64,000 nucleotides of DNA. Origin: PGYR01 sp034670025 (GTDB lineage Bacteria > Bacteroidota > Ignavibacteria > Kapaibacteriales > UBA2268). Shown piece by piece: positions 1-12,196 of this stretch. Under the pieces are notes generated by a model. It saw only the letters and a list, made by a program, of their open reading frames with translations. It ran no database searches and had not been told where the DNA came from. The translations under genes were made by a program, and so were the position numbers. The stretch covers positions 186,001-250,000 of the forward strand of contig JAXMOE010000004.1 in NCBI GenBank assembly GCA_034670025.1. The letters run 5' to 3'. The first letter of the stretch is position 1. Each line of letters opens with the position of its first letter.

Positions 1-499
1 ACAGTATCACTTTATAAGTGGCTATACTTCTAAGATAGCAGGTACTGAAAAAGGAATTGGCAAAGAACCAAAGTTAGCATTCTCTGCTTGTTTCGGTGCA
101 CCTTTCTTAGTTCATCATCCATTCTTCTACGCAAATTTACTAAAAGAGAAGATGGAACAACATGATTCTAACTGTTGGTTAGTTAACACTGGCTGGGTAG
201 GCGGTAAGTATGGTGTAGGTTCAAGAATCAGTATTAAACATACAAGAAACGTATTGAATGCAGCCCTTAACGGTGATTTGGACAATGTAGAATTTAACAC
301 AGATCCAGTATTTGGTTTTGAAATCCCTACTAGTTGTCCAGACGTACCAATTGAAGTATTGAATCCAATAAAAGCATGGTCTAATGAAGACGAGTATATG
401 AGTTCTTACAAAGACTTGGCTAAAAAGTATAAAGAAAACTTCCAGAAGTTTGAAGATGGAGTAGCTAACAACGTAATAGAAGCTGGTCCGAAAGTATAG
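1..499 (+). CDS. pckA: Phosphoenolpyruvate carboxykinase (ATP), C-terminal part
   Basis: The gene is cut by the left edge of the window; the reading frame is open from base 2, upstream of the first internal ATG at 152. The visible 165 codons match the C-terminal third of the ATP-dependent PEP carboxykinase family, which makes PEP from oxaloacetate in gluconeogenesis. Family signatures that can be read are YHFISGYTSK, the FSACFGAPF block, WLVNTGWVGG and the GVGSRISIKHTR segment, all in the order expected for the nucleotide-binding half. The stop TAG is at 497-499 and is followed by a hairpin terminator. The gene converges on the rRNA operon. The upstream part of the enzyme cannot be assessed here. 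Confidence 0.95.
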   Translation, partial: QYHFISGYTSKIAGTEKGIGKEPKLAFSACFGAPFLVHHPFFYANLLKEKMEQHDSNCWLVNTGWVGGKYGVGSRISIKHTRNVLNAALNGDLDNVEFNTDPVFGFEIPTSCPDVPIEVLNPIKAWSNEDEYMSSYKDLAKKYKENFQKFEDGVANNVIEAGPKV

Positions 500-526
500 T
501 ATATAGTACTTATTTAATATTACTTC

Positions 527-559
527 AATCCTCTACATTAATTTGTAGGGGATTTTTTT
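527..559 (+). terminator. Intrinsic terminator of pckA
   Basis: An 11-bp stem AATCCTCTACA / TGTAGGGGATT (one G-U pair) with a TTAATT loop is followed by a run of T at 552-559. It lies 28 bases after the pckA stop. Confidence 0.85.
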
Positions 560-784
560 ATGCTAACTTATATAAATAATAAACTGAAGATAAGTAGAGA
601 CGTATTGCATTCTTCTTTGTTAGCCAGTATAAACTAATAGTGTAACAGTATACTCTAATATCATAATTACATTACTATGATAGATAGATGTACTACAATA
701 CTTATTTTTATATAATATAATAGTATCTTAGTTGTATAAATGCTAGAGTAAGAGGAAAGTAAGCAGCTGTTAAATAATAGTATT
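560..784. other. Non-coding AT-rich spacer between convergent terminators
   Basis: This stretch lies between the pckA terminator and the rRNA operon terminator. I see no open frame with coding character, no tRNA fold and no long repeat. It contains only short imperfect inverted repeats of the kind expected by chance in AT-rich DNA. Confidence 0.6.
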
Positions 785-820
785 AAAAAAAAAGCTCAAC
801 CGAAATATCGATTGAGCTTT
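785..820 (-). terminator. Intrinsic terminator of the rRNA operon
   Basis: On the minus strand a 13-bp stem AAAGCTCAATCGA / TCGGTTGAGCTTT (one G-U pair) with a four-base loop is followed by a long T run (bases 793 down to 785). It begins 11 bases downstream of the 5S 3' end. Confidence 0.92.
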
Positions 821-830
821 TAATAAATAA

Positions 831-946
<116 letters not shown>

Positions 947-995
947 AATTAAATTCTTTGAGTGTTGAAAGTAATCGTTATATAACTATCATTAA

Positions 996-1052
996 CATGT
1001 TGTAATGAAGCCACGCAAAAATAATGACTAAAAACTTAATATATGTAATTAC
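996..1052 (-). other. 23S rRNA processing stem, 3' arm, in the 23S-5S spacer
   Basis: The plus-strand sequence CATGTTGTAATGAAGC at 996-1011 is the exact reverse complement of 3898-3913 on the other side of the 23S gene. A second block (TAAAAACTTAA, 1029-1039) pairs with 3871-3881. Together they close a long stem around the 23S precursor, as expected for an RNase III site. Confidence 0.8.
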
Positions 1053-3862
<2,810 letters not shown>

Positions 3863-3913
3863 GTATAAGTTAAGTTTTTAGGTCACATTTTTGGCGCGCT
3901 TCATTACAACATG
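3863..3913 (-). other. 23S rRNA processing stem, 5' arm
   Basis: This flank carries TTAAGTTTTTA (3871-3881) and GCTTCATTACAACATG (3898-3913), which pair with the 3' arm at 996-1052. The remaining spacer to the tRNA-Ala (3914-4013) contains TTTTCAAAGAAA, which on the minus strand reads TTTCTTTGAAAA and resembles the rRNA boxA antitermination element seen again in the leader. Confidence 0.75.
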
Positions 3914-4013
3914 GTAATGAACGCTTTTGCTTTTTATTATATTATTGCTGATTACTTTCAATAACACTAAAATTAATGTTACTCACTCAAATTTTCAAAG
4001 AAAAACAATTTTG

Positions 4014-4086
4014 TGGACCCTACCGGGATCGAACCGATGACCTCCAGAATGCAAATCTGGCGCTCTCCCAACTGAGCTAAGGGCCC
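4014..4086 (-). tRNA. alaT: tRNA-Ala (anticodon TGC)
   Basis: A 73-base cloverleaf on the minus strand: acceptor GGGCCCT pairs with AGGGTCC, discriminator A, D arm with AGTTGGGA, anticodon arm CCAGA-TTTGCAT-TCTGG giving anticodon TGC, and T loop GGTTCGATCC. No CCA is encoded. It sits in the 16S-23S spacer, the usual place for Ile/Ala tRNA pairs. Confidence 0.97.
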
Positions 4087-4140
4087 GTCAGTCATTACTG
4101 TAGCACGTTAACTATTTAGTAAGAGCTACGACTTTAGGAG

Positions 4141-4214
4141 TGGGTCTGAGATGACTTGAACATCCGACCTCACGCTTATCAGGCGTGTGCTCTAACCAGC
4201 TGAGCTACAGACCC
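4141..4214 (-). tRNA. ileT: tRNA-Ile (anticodon GAT)
   Basis: A 74-base cloverleaf on the minus strand: acceptor GGGTCTG pairs with CAGACCC, D arm with GCTGGTTAGAGC, anticodon arm CACGC-CTGATAA-GCGTG giving anticodon GAT, and T loop TGTTCAAGTC. No CCA is encoded. It is 54 bases upstream of tRNA-Ala in transcription order. Confidence 0.97.
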
Positions 4215-4268
4215 ATAGGGTTATATAAGAACAATATTCTCTACTGTAAGAGAAAACAAAGTTCTCTA

Positions 4269-4283
4269 AAAATAGGAAAAGCA
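4269..4283 (-). other. 16S rRNA processing stem, 3' arm
   Basis: The plus-strand 15-mer AAAATAGGAAAAGCA is the exact reverse complement of 5890-5904 in the leader upstream of 16S. The two arms flank the 16S gene and would form its RNase III stem. Confidence 0.75.
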
Positions 4284-4321
4284 GAAGCAAAAAGATTGAT
4301 TGCCGATAAATGGAATCTCCT

Positions 4322-5820
<1,499 letters not shown>

Positions 5821-5889
5821 AAAAATTAACGTGTTGTTTACATGTTTTAATTGATTTTTATCTTGCAAAAAATCTTAAGCTTGCTTGCT

Positions 5890-5913
5890 TGCTTTTCCTA
5901 TTTTCAAAGAACT
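5890..5913 (-). promoter_or_regulatory. rRNA leader: boxA-like element and 16S stem arm
   Basis: On the minus strand this reads GTTCTTTGAAAATAGGAAAAGCA. GTTCTTTGAAAA resembles the boxA antitermination core (C/TTCTTTRAAA) found in rRNA leaders; similar copies are at 6046-6056 and in the 16S-23S spacer. The adjoining 15 bases pair with 4269-4283 to close the 16S precursor stem. A four-fold GCTT microrepeat follows on the 16S side. Function is inferred from position and family knowledge. Confidence 0.6.
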
Positions 5914-5953
5914 TCTTTTTCCACTTTTGCTAAAGTGTTTCGCAAAAGGGATA

Positions 5954-5985
5954 CAAAGTTAAGTAGGTTTTATTTAACGTCCAAA
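5954..5985 (-). promoter_or_regulatory. rRNA promoter P2 (Bacteroidota type)
   Basis: Minus strand: TTTG (5985-5982), 20 bases, TAACTTTG (5961-5954). This matches the Bacteroidota primary-sigma consensus TTTG-N19-21-TAnnTTTG exactly. Transcription would start a few bases on, about 130 bases before 16S. Confidence 0.75.
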
Positions 5986-6088
5986 TAAAAAGTAAACTTT
6001 TTTAAAGTTTTTTCTGATTTATTTTTCAGTTAATTCTACTTGCTTTTAAAGAACATCTCTTTCGTTTTTCCGTTTCCGAAAGAGCTTA

Positions 6089-6120
6089 CAAACTTAGGGG
6101 AATTTAATTTAGCATCCAAA
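6089..6120 (-). promoter_or_regulatory. rRNA promoter P1 (Bacteroidota type)
   Basis: Minus strand: TTTG (6120-6117), 20 bases, TAAGTTTG (6096-6089), the same motif and the same 20-base spacing as P2, 135 bases upstream. The two promoters also share flanking sequence (TTTGGAYGYTAAAT after the -33 box), so the block appears duplicated. The -33 box lies only 7 bases past the stop of the upstream epimerase gene. Confidence 0.75.
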
Positions 6121-6126
6121 CGTTTT

Positions 6127-7035
6127 TTAACTTTTTTTGAAACTTTTTAATGCTTCATCAATTAAGTTGTGATTATATTTAAAGTTAGATTCCAAAATAT
6201 TTTTTGGTTCCATTCTTTGTGAATCTAATACTGTAGAAGAGGCTTCTCCTAAGACTAATTTCACCAAAAATGATGGCACTTTAAACATACTCGGTTTGTT
6301 GTAAACCCGCCCAATTGTACTCGTAAGAACATTCATGGTTACCGCATTTGGTGAACCTAAATTGTTTTTTTGGCTAATGCCATTTTTTAAGAGTGCGAAT
6401 ATAAGAAACCTTTTCCAATCTGCAAGTGTTATCCAAGAAATATATTGATTTCCTTTACCAATACTACCTCCAACGTAGTATTTGAAGGGTCTCATTATCT
6501 GCTCTAACGCCCCTCCATCAGGGTGTAGAACAACTCCTGTTCTAAATATAATTAATTGAATATTTTTTTCAATTTTTTCTGCTTCGGCTTCCCATTTCTT
6601 GCAAACCTCTGCTAAAAATGTATTCCCACTTTCACTTTCTTCATCCAAAACCTCATTTCCTCTATCTCCAAAGTAGCCACTTGCTGATGAGGAGAGAAAT
6701 CTTTCAGGTGGATTGCTACAATTATTCATTGCTTTTACTAATGCCTTAGTAGTATCTACCCTACTATCTATAATCAATTTCTTGTATTCAACTGTCCATC
6801 GTTTACCTATTATTGGTGCACCAGCAAGATTGATTACAGCATAACTACCATTAATCTCTGATTTCAAATAGTCTTCATCTTCCATCCATTCCTTATATAC
6901 AATGTTACTTTCATTATTGTATTTGTCTGGGCTTCTGGTAAACACAACACAATCATATCCTTCCTTTGCCAAATCTTTAACAAGTGATTGACCTAGGAAA
7001 CCAGTTCCACCAGTAATTATGATTTTCTTGTTCAT
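6127..7035 (-). CDS. TIGR01777-family NAD(P)-binding epimerase-like protein
   Basis: A 302-residue protein of the extended short-chain dehydrogenase fold. The N-terminus has the dinucleotide-binding motif TGGTGFLG (residues 8-15). The middle has the SSSASGYFGD segment that replaces the usual YxxxK region in this subfamily, and the last 50 residues match the DUF1731 tail (LGEASSTVLDSQRM). These features place it in the TIGR01777/YfcH family, whose substrate is not known. It is the last gene of the 31614-to-6127 run, 28 bases after the TPR gene. The rRNA promoter P1 begins just past its stop. Confidence 0.9.
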   Translation of the reverse strand: MNKKIIITGGTGFLGQSLVKDLAKEGYDCVVFTRSPDKYNNESNIVYKEWMEDEDYLKSEINGSYAVINLAGAPIIGKRWTVEYKKLIIDSRVDTTKALVKAMNNCSNPPERFLSSSASGYFGDRGNEVLDEESESGNTFLAEVCKKWEAEAEKIEKNIQLIIFRTGVVLHPDGGALEQIMRPFKYYVGGSIGKGNQYISWITLADWKRFLIFALLKNGISQKNNLGSPNAVTMNVLTSTIGRVYNKPSMFKVPSFLVKLVLGEASSTVLDSQRMEPKNILESNFKYNHNLIDEALKSFKKS

Positions 7036-7063
7036 TGAGATGTAAATATGTGTTTAAAATGAC

Positions 7064-8512
7064 TTATTTGTTTTGTGTAGCTTCGTATTCTTTTATAGCA
7101 CTATTCAACTTTCGAATATTAACATCTTTTTTCTTATAGTCCATTCTTTCTTCTTCAAAAAGAATAGTAAGATCTTTGTTCGTGCTAAAAGCATTGTAGA
7201 AATACTTAGCGGCTATACTAAAACGTTTATTAAAGGAGTGTATTTTACCTATCAAGTAGCTCACTTCTGAGTGATTAGGAGTAAGTGATAAACATTCAGT
7301 CAATATATGTTCAGCATAGTCTAGCATATCTAGGTCTAAGTAAAGACGACCGAGATCTTCCATGCACTCAATATTGAATGGATCTAGCTCGATTACTTTC
7401 TTATAGGAATCAATTGCATCATAATTCTGATTGAGATTATAGTGGGTATCACCTTTGGCATACCACAAGTCAACTACATTTGGATTAAACTCTATAGCTC
7501 TATTATAATCTGACATTGCATTTTCAAATTGCTCCAACGCATCTAAACAGATTCCACGTCCAAAATATGCCTGATAATTGTACGGATGTTTGTCAATAAG
7601 CTTAGTAAACAGCTTTATTGCATCGCCAAATTGTTCATTGTCTGCATAGGCACTAGCCAAATTGCGTGCTACGTCCTTATCAAAAGGAACATACTCGGTA
7701 GAAAGTTCATAGCATTCTATAGCTTCAGCCAGCTTACCAATAGAAGAGTAGTTATCTCCCTTCTGTACTATAGCAGGATAATAGTCCTCTTCTATAGCCA
7801 GAGTCATATCCAAACAATCAATAGCTTTTTCATATTGATCATTATAAGAATAGACTAAGGACAAATTGAACCATTGCTCAAAATCATAAGGGTCTTCATC
7901 TATCAATTGATTATAAGCTTCAATTGCTTTGTCGTAATCATTTGTTATTGTGTAGCAAAGAGCCAGCTCTTGTAAAGCATCTAATCTATGATCCTCAGAC
8001 TCTACTATATAGTTGTATATTCTTATAGCCTCATCAAACTGAGCTTTCTTCTGAAGGATGCTACCATATATTAAGTACGCGTCATCATTGTGTGGGTCTA
8101 ACCTCAAAACAAACTCAATTGCTTGTTCAGCTAATATTAGTTCATCCATACTTTCTAAAGCATCAGCTTTATATATAAGTATCTCCGAATCATTAGGAGT
8201 AAACTTCAAGGCATTATCAAAACTACTTAGTGCAGTCTCGTACATGTCCAAGTTTAGAGCTGAAAGACCTTTCTTCGTATGAGCTTCTGAGGAATAAGGA
8301 TAGTATTCTAACCAAAGTGAAGCAAACTCGCCTGCTTCGACAAACTTATCATTGTCTAAACAATAGTTTACTAAATCTTCGATTATTTCAGGAGACGGCA
8401 AATCATTAGGATTTCTTCTATTCTGTACTGCTCGTCTATACTTTCTAATTCTCCTGTTCATATCATCAGGAGATTGATCATCAAAGTAATTATTAAAATC
8501 TAAATTACCCAT
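7064..8512 (-). CDS. Tetratricopeptide repeat protein
   Basis: A 482-residue protein made almost wholly of TPR units after an acidic N-terminus of about 40 residues. About a dozen 34-residue repeats with the usual W/L-G-Y-A-F-A-P pattern can be followed from residue 45 to 440. No signal peptide or membrane segment is visible, so it is probably a cytoplasmic scaffold. It lies 15 bases downstream of the CHASE-PAS sensor gene and 28 bases upstream of the epimerase gene, so it is likely co-transcribed. The partner cannot be named from sequence alone; an adaptor role for the neighbouring sensor is only a guess. Confidence 0.85.
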   Translation of the reverse strand: MGNLDFNNYFDDQSPDDMNRRIRKYRRAVQNRRNPNDLPSPEIIEDLVNYCLDNDKFVEAGEFASLWLEYYPYSSEAHTKKGLSALNLDMYETALSSFDNALKFTPNDSEILIYKADALESMDELILAEQAIEFVLRLDPHNDDAYLIYGSILQKKAQFDEAIRIYNYIVESEDHRLDALQELALCYTITNDYDKAIEAYNQLIDEDPYDFEQWFNLSLVYSYNDQYEKAIDCLDMTLAIEEDYYPAIVQKGDNYSSIGKLAEAIECYELSTEYVPFDKDVARNLASAYADNEQFGDAIKLFTKLIDKHPYNYQAYFGRGICLDALEQFENAMSDYNRAIEFNPNVVDLWYAKGDTHYNLNQNYDAIDSYKKVIELDPFNIECMEDLGRLYLDLDMLDYAEHILTECLSLTPNHSEVSYLIGKIHSFNKRFSIAAKYFYNAFSTNKDLTILFEEERMDYKKKDVNIRKLNSAIKEYEATQNK

Positions 8513-8527
8513 ATATAGAATTCACTT

Positions 8528-10696
8528 TTAATCGTTTAAAGGAATGGTAATAATAAACAATGTCTCATCTTTTTCCAAAGATTCAATTGTAATATTCCCA
8601 TTCATACGTTTAAAGTCGGATTCTATTAGTGCAATATTGTAAATATAGTCTTTTTCATCACTAGAAATAATATCGAATAGGTTCAATCTATTCTTCTTGA
8701 ATTTATCTACAACTTCTGAAAGTGGGACATTATTAGTACACAATATCTCCATTTCCAATACATTTTCGTAGATATTCTTTTCTATCTGTATATTAACTTC
8801 TACTTCATTCTGGTCCATAATTAGGGTTTCATGAAGCATAGTAAGTGTACCAACCAACGATTGTTTATTTGCATATACATTCTGGTTACTTAATCTATTG
8901 AATTCAATATTATATTCAGCTTTGGTGCTATTATATTTAGTTTTCGCTTTATTGATGCTATCGTCTAATCTACCAACAAAATCAACCTTTTCAATATTAT
9001 AATTATTCTTTTCGTCAGAAAGTACAGTATTCTCTTTCATACTTTCTACTATACCATATATTCTACTTACATTCTCTTCAACATTAACCAAAAGCTGTTC
9101 TTTCTCTTCAGGTAATACTAACTCACCTTCATTAAATTCAGTTAAACTTGAGTGATTTTTGGAAACTAAGTTCAAAAGCTTATCGGAAATGTCTCTTACT
9201 AAAAATGATTTTGAAATGTTTGCTTCCTTAGCATAATGTTCAGCTAAGTTTCTTTGGCGACTCTTTATTACTTTCAACGCTTCTGCTTGTTTCTCTAAAG
9301 TAACATCTCTACCGATTGCGTAAACCTGTTTATCTTCGTTCGATATTGAGAAATTCCAGCTCAGCCATTTTTGCTCACCATTTGCGTTCATTAGAACAGT
9401 TTGGTTGAACGCTTTCTCTTCTTTTGTAGTATCAATCATGTTTTTCAATTCTTGAGAGTCAGAACCATTAACATATAATTCGGTAATATTCTTGCCTGTT
9501 ATGGTGTCTGGCTCTAAACCTAAAGTTGGTTTTATTGCATTGTTAACAGTTTGCCAATTACCCTTAATATCCAAAATCCCAATAATATCATTAGATGTAT
9601 CGAATATTCTTCTTTGTGAAGCAGTCAATCTTTCTGCTATTTCGTTAGCTCTCTCACGAGATGTAATCACAGAAATCAAGAATCCAAACAACATTACACC
9701 TAACAATAGCGTTGCTACTAGTGCTACGATTGGCAAGATATCATCGAAACCACCACCAAAGTTTGGTGCTGTTGCAAAATGAACATCAAAGTTTTTGCCA
9801 GCTATTTGCACCTGAGTCGATTTGGTTACAATCGGATTTTCATGACCCTCTTCATAATTTGTTGTCTTATATACTAATTCTTCCGCGTTTTCTGGATCGA
9901 ATACACTAAAATAAACTGTAGTGTCCGAAGCGTTACCGTTACCCAGCGCTTCTTTGAAAAACTTATCAGTATCAACTTCTAAAACTAAAGTACCTTGGTT
10001 GTGCTCAACCCCTTGGTCCAAAGTTTCTCTGCCCTCTCCTTTTTTGAAAATTGCAGTTATTATTTGAACACCTTTCGCTCCATCTTTGAACTGATAGACT
10101 GGAGTTACTAATGTTGAATCCAACTCAGCAGATTTTTTTATGTATTCCATAGCTATCTCGTCGCTAGCATAATCGAATCCACTTCTGTCTTCGTTGCCTT
10201 CGAACGGAACTACATATTCCACGATATAATATTTTTCCCTATCAGCTTTGGGGTGTATTTTCAAATCATAATAACCTTGGGAGCGGACTGAGTGGATGAA
10301 CTGAGGCATTTGTTCATCATAAACTTCATATACATAGTTGATACCTAATAGAGATTCATACGTTTCTACTAAGTTTAAACTATTTAACTCAAATACACTT
10401 TTTACAACAAATGTGTTTTCAAACAAACTTTGTACAGAATTTTGAACATACATTATGTTCTGGTTGTGCTTATCTACTCTGTTTACAAGAGAATTAGTTG
10501 CCTTTTCGAATGACAGTTTGTGGTCAGATTCGATTGAATCTTCGACAAATTGATACACAAAGAAACTAGCCACAATAGCCAGCAATAGCACTAAGTAAGC
10601 AGGATAAGTTTTTCCAAATTCAAAAAGTAAACTCTTTTTACTTTTGTCAGTTCCCTTTACAATAGATTCATAAGTTGAAATTGATTTTATGCTCAT
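8528..10696 (-). CDS. CHASE-PAS membrane sensor with degenerate kinase region
   Basis: A 722-residue protein with one membrane helix at about 31-50, an extracytoplasmic CHASE-type ligand-sensing domain at about 70-260, a second helix at about 318-342 and a cytoplasmic PAS domain at about 360-470. The remaining 250 residues run parallel to a histidine kinase but lack its active site. Where the H-box would be, KSFLVRDISDKLLN has Asp in place of the phospho-accepting His. The N-box (NxxxNA) and DxGxG box are not recognisable, although the end, TLFIITIPL, still looks like the last strand of an HATPase. It may be a pseudokinase signalling through protein contacts. It is 52 bases downstream of the OmpA gene. 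Confidence 0.8.
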   Translation of the reverse strand: MSIKSISTYESIVKGTDKSKKSLLFEFGKTYPAYLVLLLAIVASFFVYQFVEDSIESDHKLSFEKATNSLVNRVDKHNQNIMYVQNSVQSLFENTFVVKSVFELNSLNLVETYESLLGINYVYEVYDEQMPQFIHSVRSQGYYDLKIHPKADREKYYIVEYVVPFEGNEDRSGFDYASDEIAMEYIKKSAELDSTLVTPVYQFKDGAKGVQIITAIFKKGEGRETLDQGVEHNQGTLVLEVDTDKFFKEALGNGNASDTTVYFSVFDPENAEELVYKTTNYEEGHENPIVTKSTQVQIAGKNFDVHFATAPNFGGGFDDILPIVALVATLLLGVMLFGFLISVITSRERANEIAERLTASQRRIFDTSNDIIGILDIKGNWQTVNNAIKPTLGLEPDTITGKNITELYVNGSDSQELKNMIDTTKEEKAFNQTVLMNANGEQKWLSWNFSISNEDKQVYAIGRDVTLEKQAEALKVIKSRQRNLAEHYAKEANISKSFLVRDISDKLLNLVSKNHSSLTEFNEGELVLPEEKEQLLVNVEENVSRIYGIVESMKENTVLSDEKNNYNIEKVDFVGRLDDSINKAKTKYNSTKAEYNIEFNRLSNQNVYANKQSLVGTLTMLHETLIMDQNEVEVNIQIEKNIYENVLEMEILCTNNVPLSEVVDKFKKNRLNLFDIISSDEKDYIYNIALIESDFKRMNGNITIESLEKDETLFIITIPLND

Positions 10697-10748
10697 ATTA
10701 TCACGGTCGTGTGTTTGTGTATTTTGTAAATTACTAAATTAAATTCAA

Positions 10749-12164
10749 TTATTGAACTATGGTTATCTCAACCCTTCTGTTTTTTCTTCTTCCTTCTGCA
10801 GTTTTCGAATCTGCAATCGGACGTCTGTCACCCTCACCCCTATCTAGTATTCTAAATCTATCTATACCTTTAGAAAGCAAGTAATTCACTACTTTATCTT
10901 TTCTTTGTACCGAACGTCTTTGATTTTGCTCTGGTGTACCCATATTGTCAGAGTGTCCTACTATTCTTATCTCAGAACTCGGGTTATCTTTCATATATTT
11001 AGCAACAGAGTTCAAATATGATTTTAATCTTGGTGTTACGTCAGTAGCTGCTGGGGTTGGAAATTCAAAGAACTGTAATCTATTCGTTTCCAAATTAACA
11101 GTTTCTTCTTCCTCAACTTCTTCTGGTTCTACTATTGGGTCTTCTATTTCTTCAACTTCTGGTTCGGGCTTTTTATAATAAGCAATATCAGATGAGTTGA
11201 GAGTAGTATCCCTCAGGTTACCAGATAAATTAACATCATTTTCTATGCCAGCTATATCATATTCAGGACCTCTATAATTAGGGTCAAACTTAAGTCGTTC
11301 TGATTTTCTTTGGTCACTACCAAACTTAACTGACAGACCTAATCTTGCAGAAACAACATTGACAGACGATTCCGAAACACCAGTATTCTGAGTGCCAATA
11401 ATAGGTGAACCAAAATCAGCTGCAAAAAATGGAGCTAATCTAAACCTTGTTCCACCTACATCAACTAAAAATAAATCAACTCCAATACCAGCATGAACAA
11501 AGAATCTTAATTTTGTTTCATCATACTTAAATTTTCTAAAATCTTTGATATCACCAGAATTAACAAACTTCTGATTTAACTCACTCTCTTGCCCTAAAGG
11601 TAAATCTAAACCTGGACCGACAAAGGCATAAAATCCATAAGGGTTCAAATCGAATCGGTAAGCTGGTCTGAACTCTAGATAATCAATTGAAGAATTAATG
11701 AAATATCTTCTTTCGTCAGTTTTACTTATTATTTCTGTTTCCGAATAGATAGTTCTATTAGTATAATTTAGTCTAAGCAATGCACCATGCCTACTATTAA
11801 CAGGATTATACTCTGCCATTAATCCAAAGCCATAACCAAAACCATCACCAGGTTGAAATTTGTATTCGGGGTTGAACATTGGGTTTACTGCTATTCCATA
11901 ATTAATTGGAGCATAAAAATCGCCCATATAATTAGTATAAGGCACTACAAAACTCGCTCCAAACCACCAATCTCCATACCATCGGGTTACTTTCAGTGTG
12001 TCTTTGTCGGCAAGTGGAATCATATCGATAATTGTCCCCTTCTCGTCATAATTGCGGGTAACTAATAGCGAATCAGTTTGGGTATTAACTAAAGAATCAG
12101 TCTCTTGTGTGAAACTGATTTGTGTTGCGAGTAGTAATAGTAATATAAAGTATAGATATTTCAT
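10749..12164 (-). CDS. OmpA-family outer-membrane protein
   Basis: A 471-residue protein with a signal peptide (residues 1-19, ending FTQ), an N-terminal beta-barrel-like region to about residue 300, an acidic Glu/Pro/Val linker at about 325-345, and a C-terminal OmpA peptidoglycan-binding domain at about 355-471. The domain has the expected IVGHSDNMGTPEQNQRRSVQR and RGEGDRRPIADSKTAEGRRKNRRVEI elements, including the Asp and Arg that bind diaminopimelate. It would span the outer membrane and hold the cell wall. It follows the T9SS-sorted protein by 32 bases, so it may anchor or serve the surface proteins encoded upstream. Confidence 0.9.
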   Translation of the reverse strand: MKYLYFILLLLLATQISFTQETDSLVNTQTDSLLVTRNYDEKGTIIDMIPLADKDTLKVTRWYGDWWFGASFVVPYTNYMGDFYAPINYGIAVNPMFNPEYKFQPGDGFGYGFGLMAEYNPVNSRHGALLRLNYTNRTIYSETEIISKTDERRYFINSSIDYLEFRPAYRFDLNPYGFYAFVGPGLDLPLGQESELNQKFVNSGDIKDFRKFKYDETKLRFFVHAGIGVDLFLVDVGGTRFRLAPFFAADFGSPIIGTQNTGVSESSVNVVSARLGLSVKFGSDQRKSERLKFDPNYRGPEYDIAGIENDVNLSGNLRDTTLNSSDIAYYKKPEPEVEEIEDPIVEPEEVEEEETVNLETNRLQFFEFPTPAATDVTPRLKSYLNSVAKYMKDNPSSEIRIVGHSDNMGTPEQNQRRSVQRKDKVVNYLLSKGIDRFRILDRGEGDRRPIADSKTAEGRRKNRRVEITIVQ

Positions 12165-12196
12165 ATATTCATCGGTGCAAATTTAAGTAAATTAGA

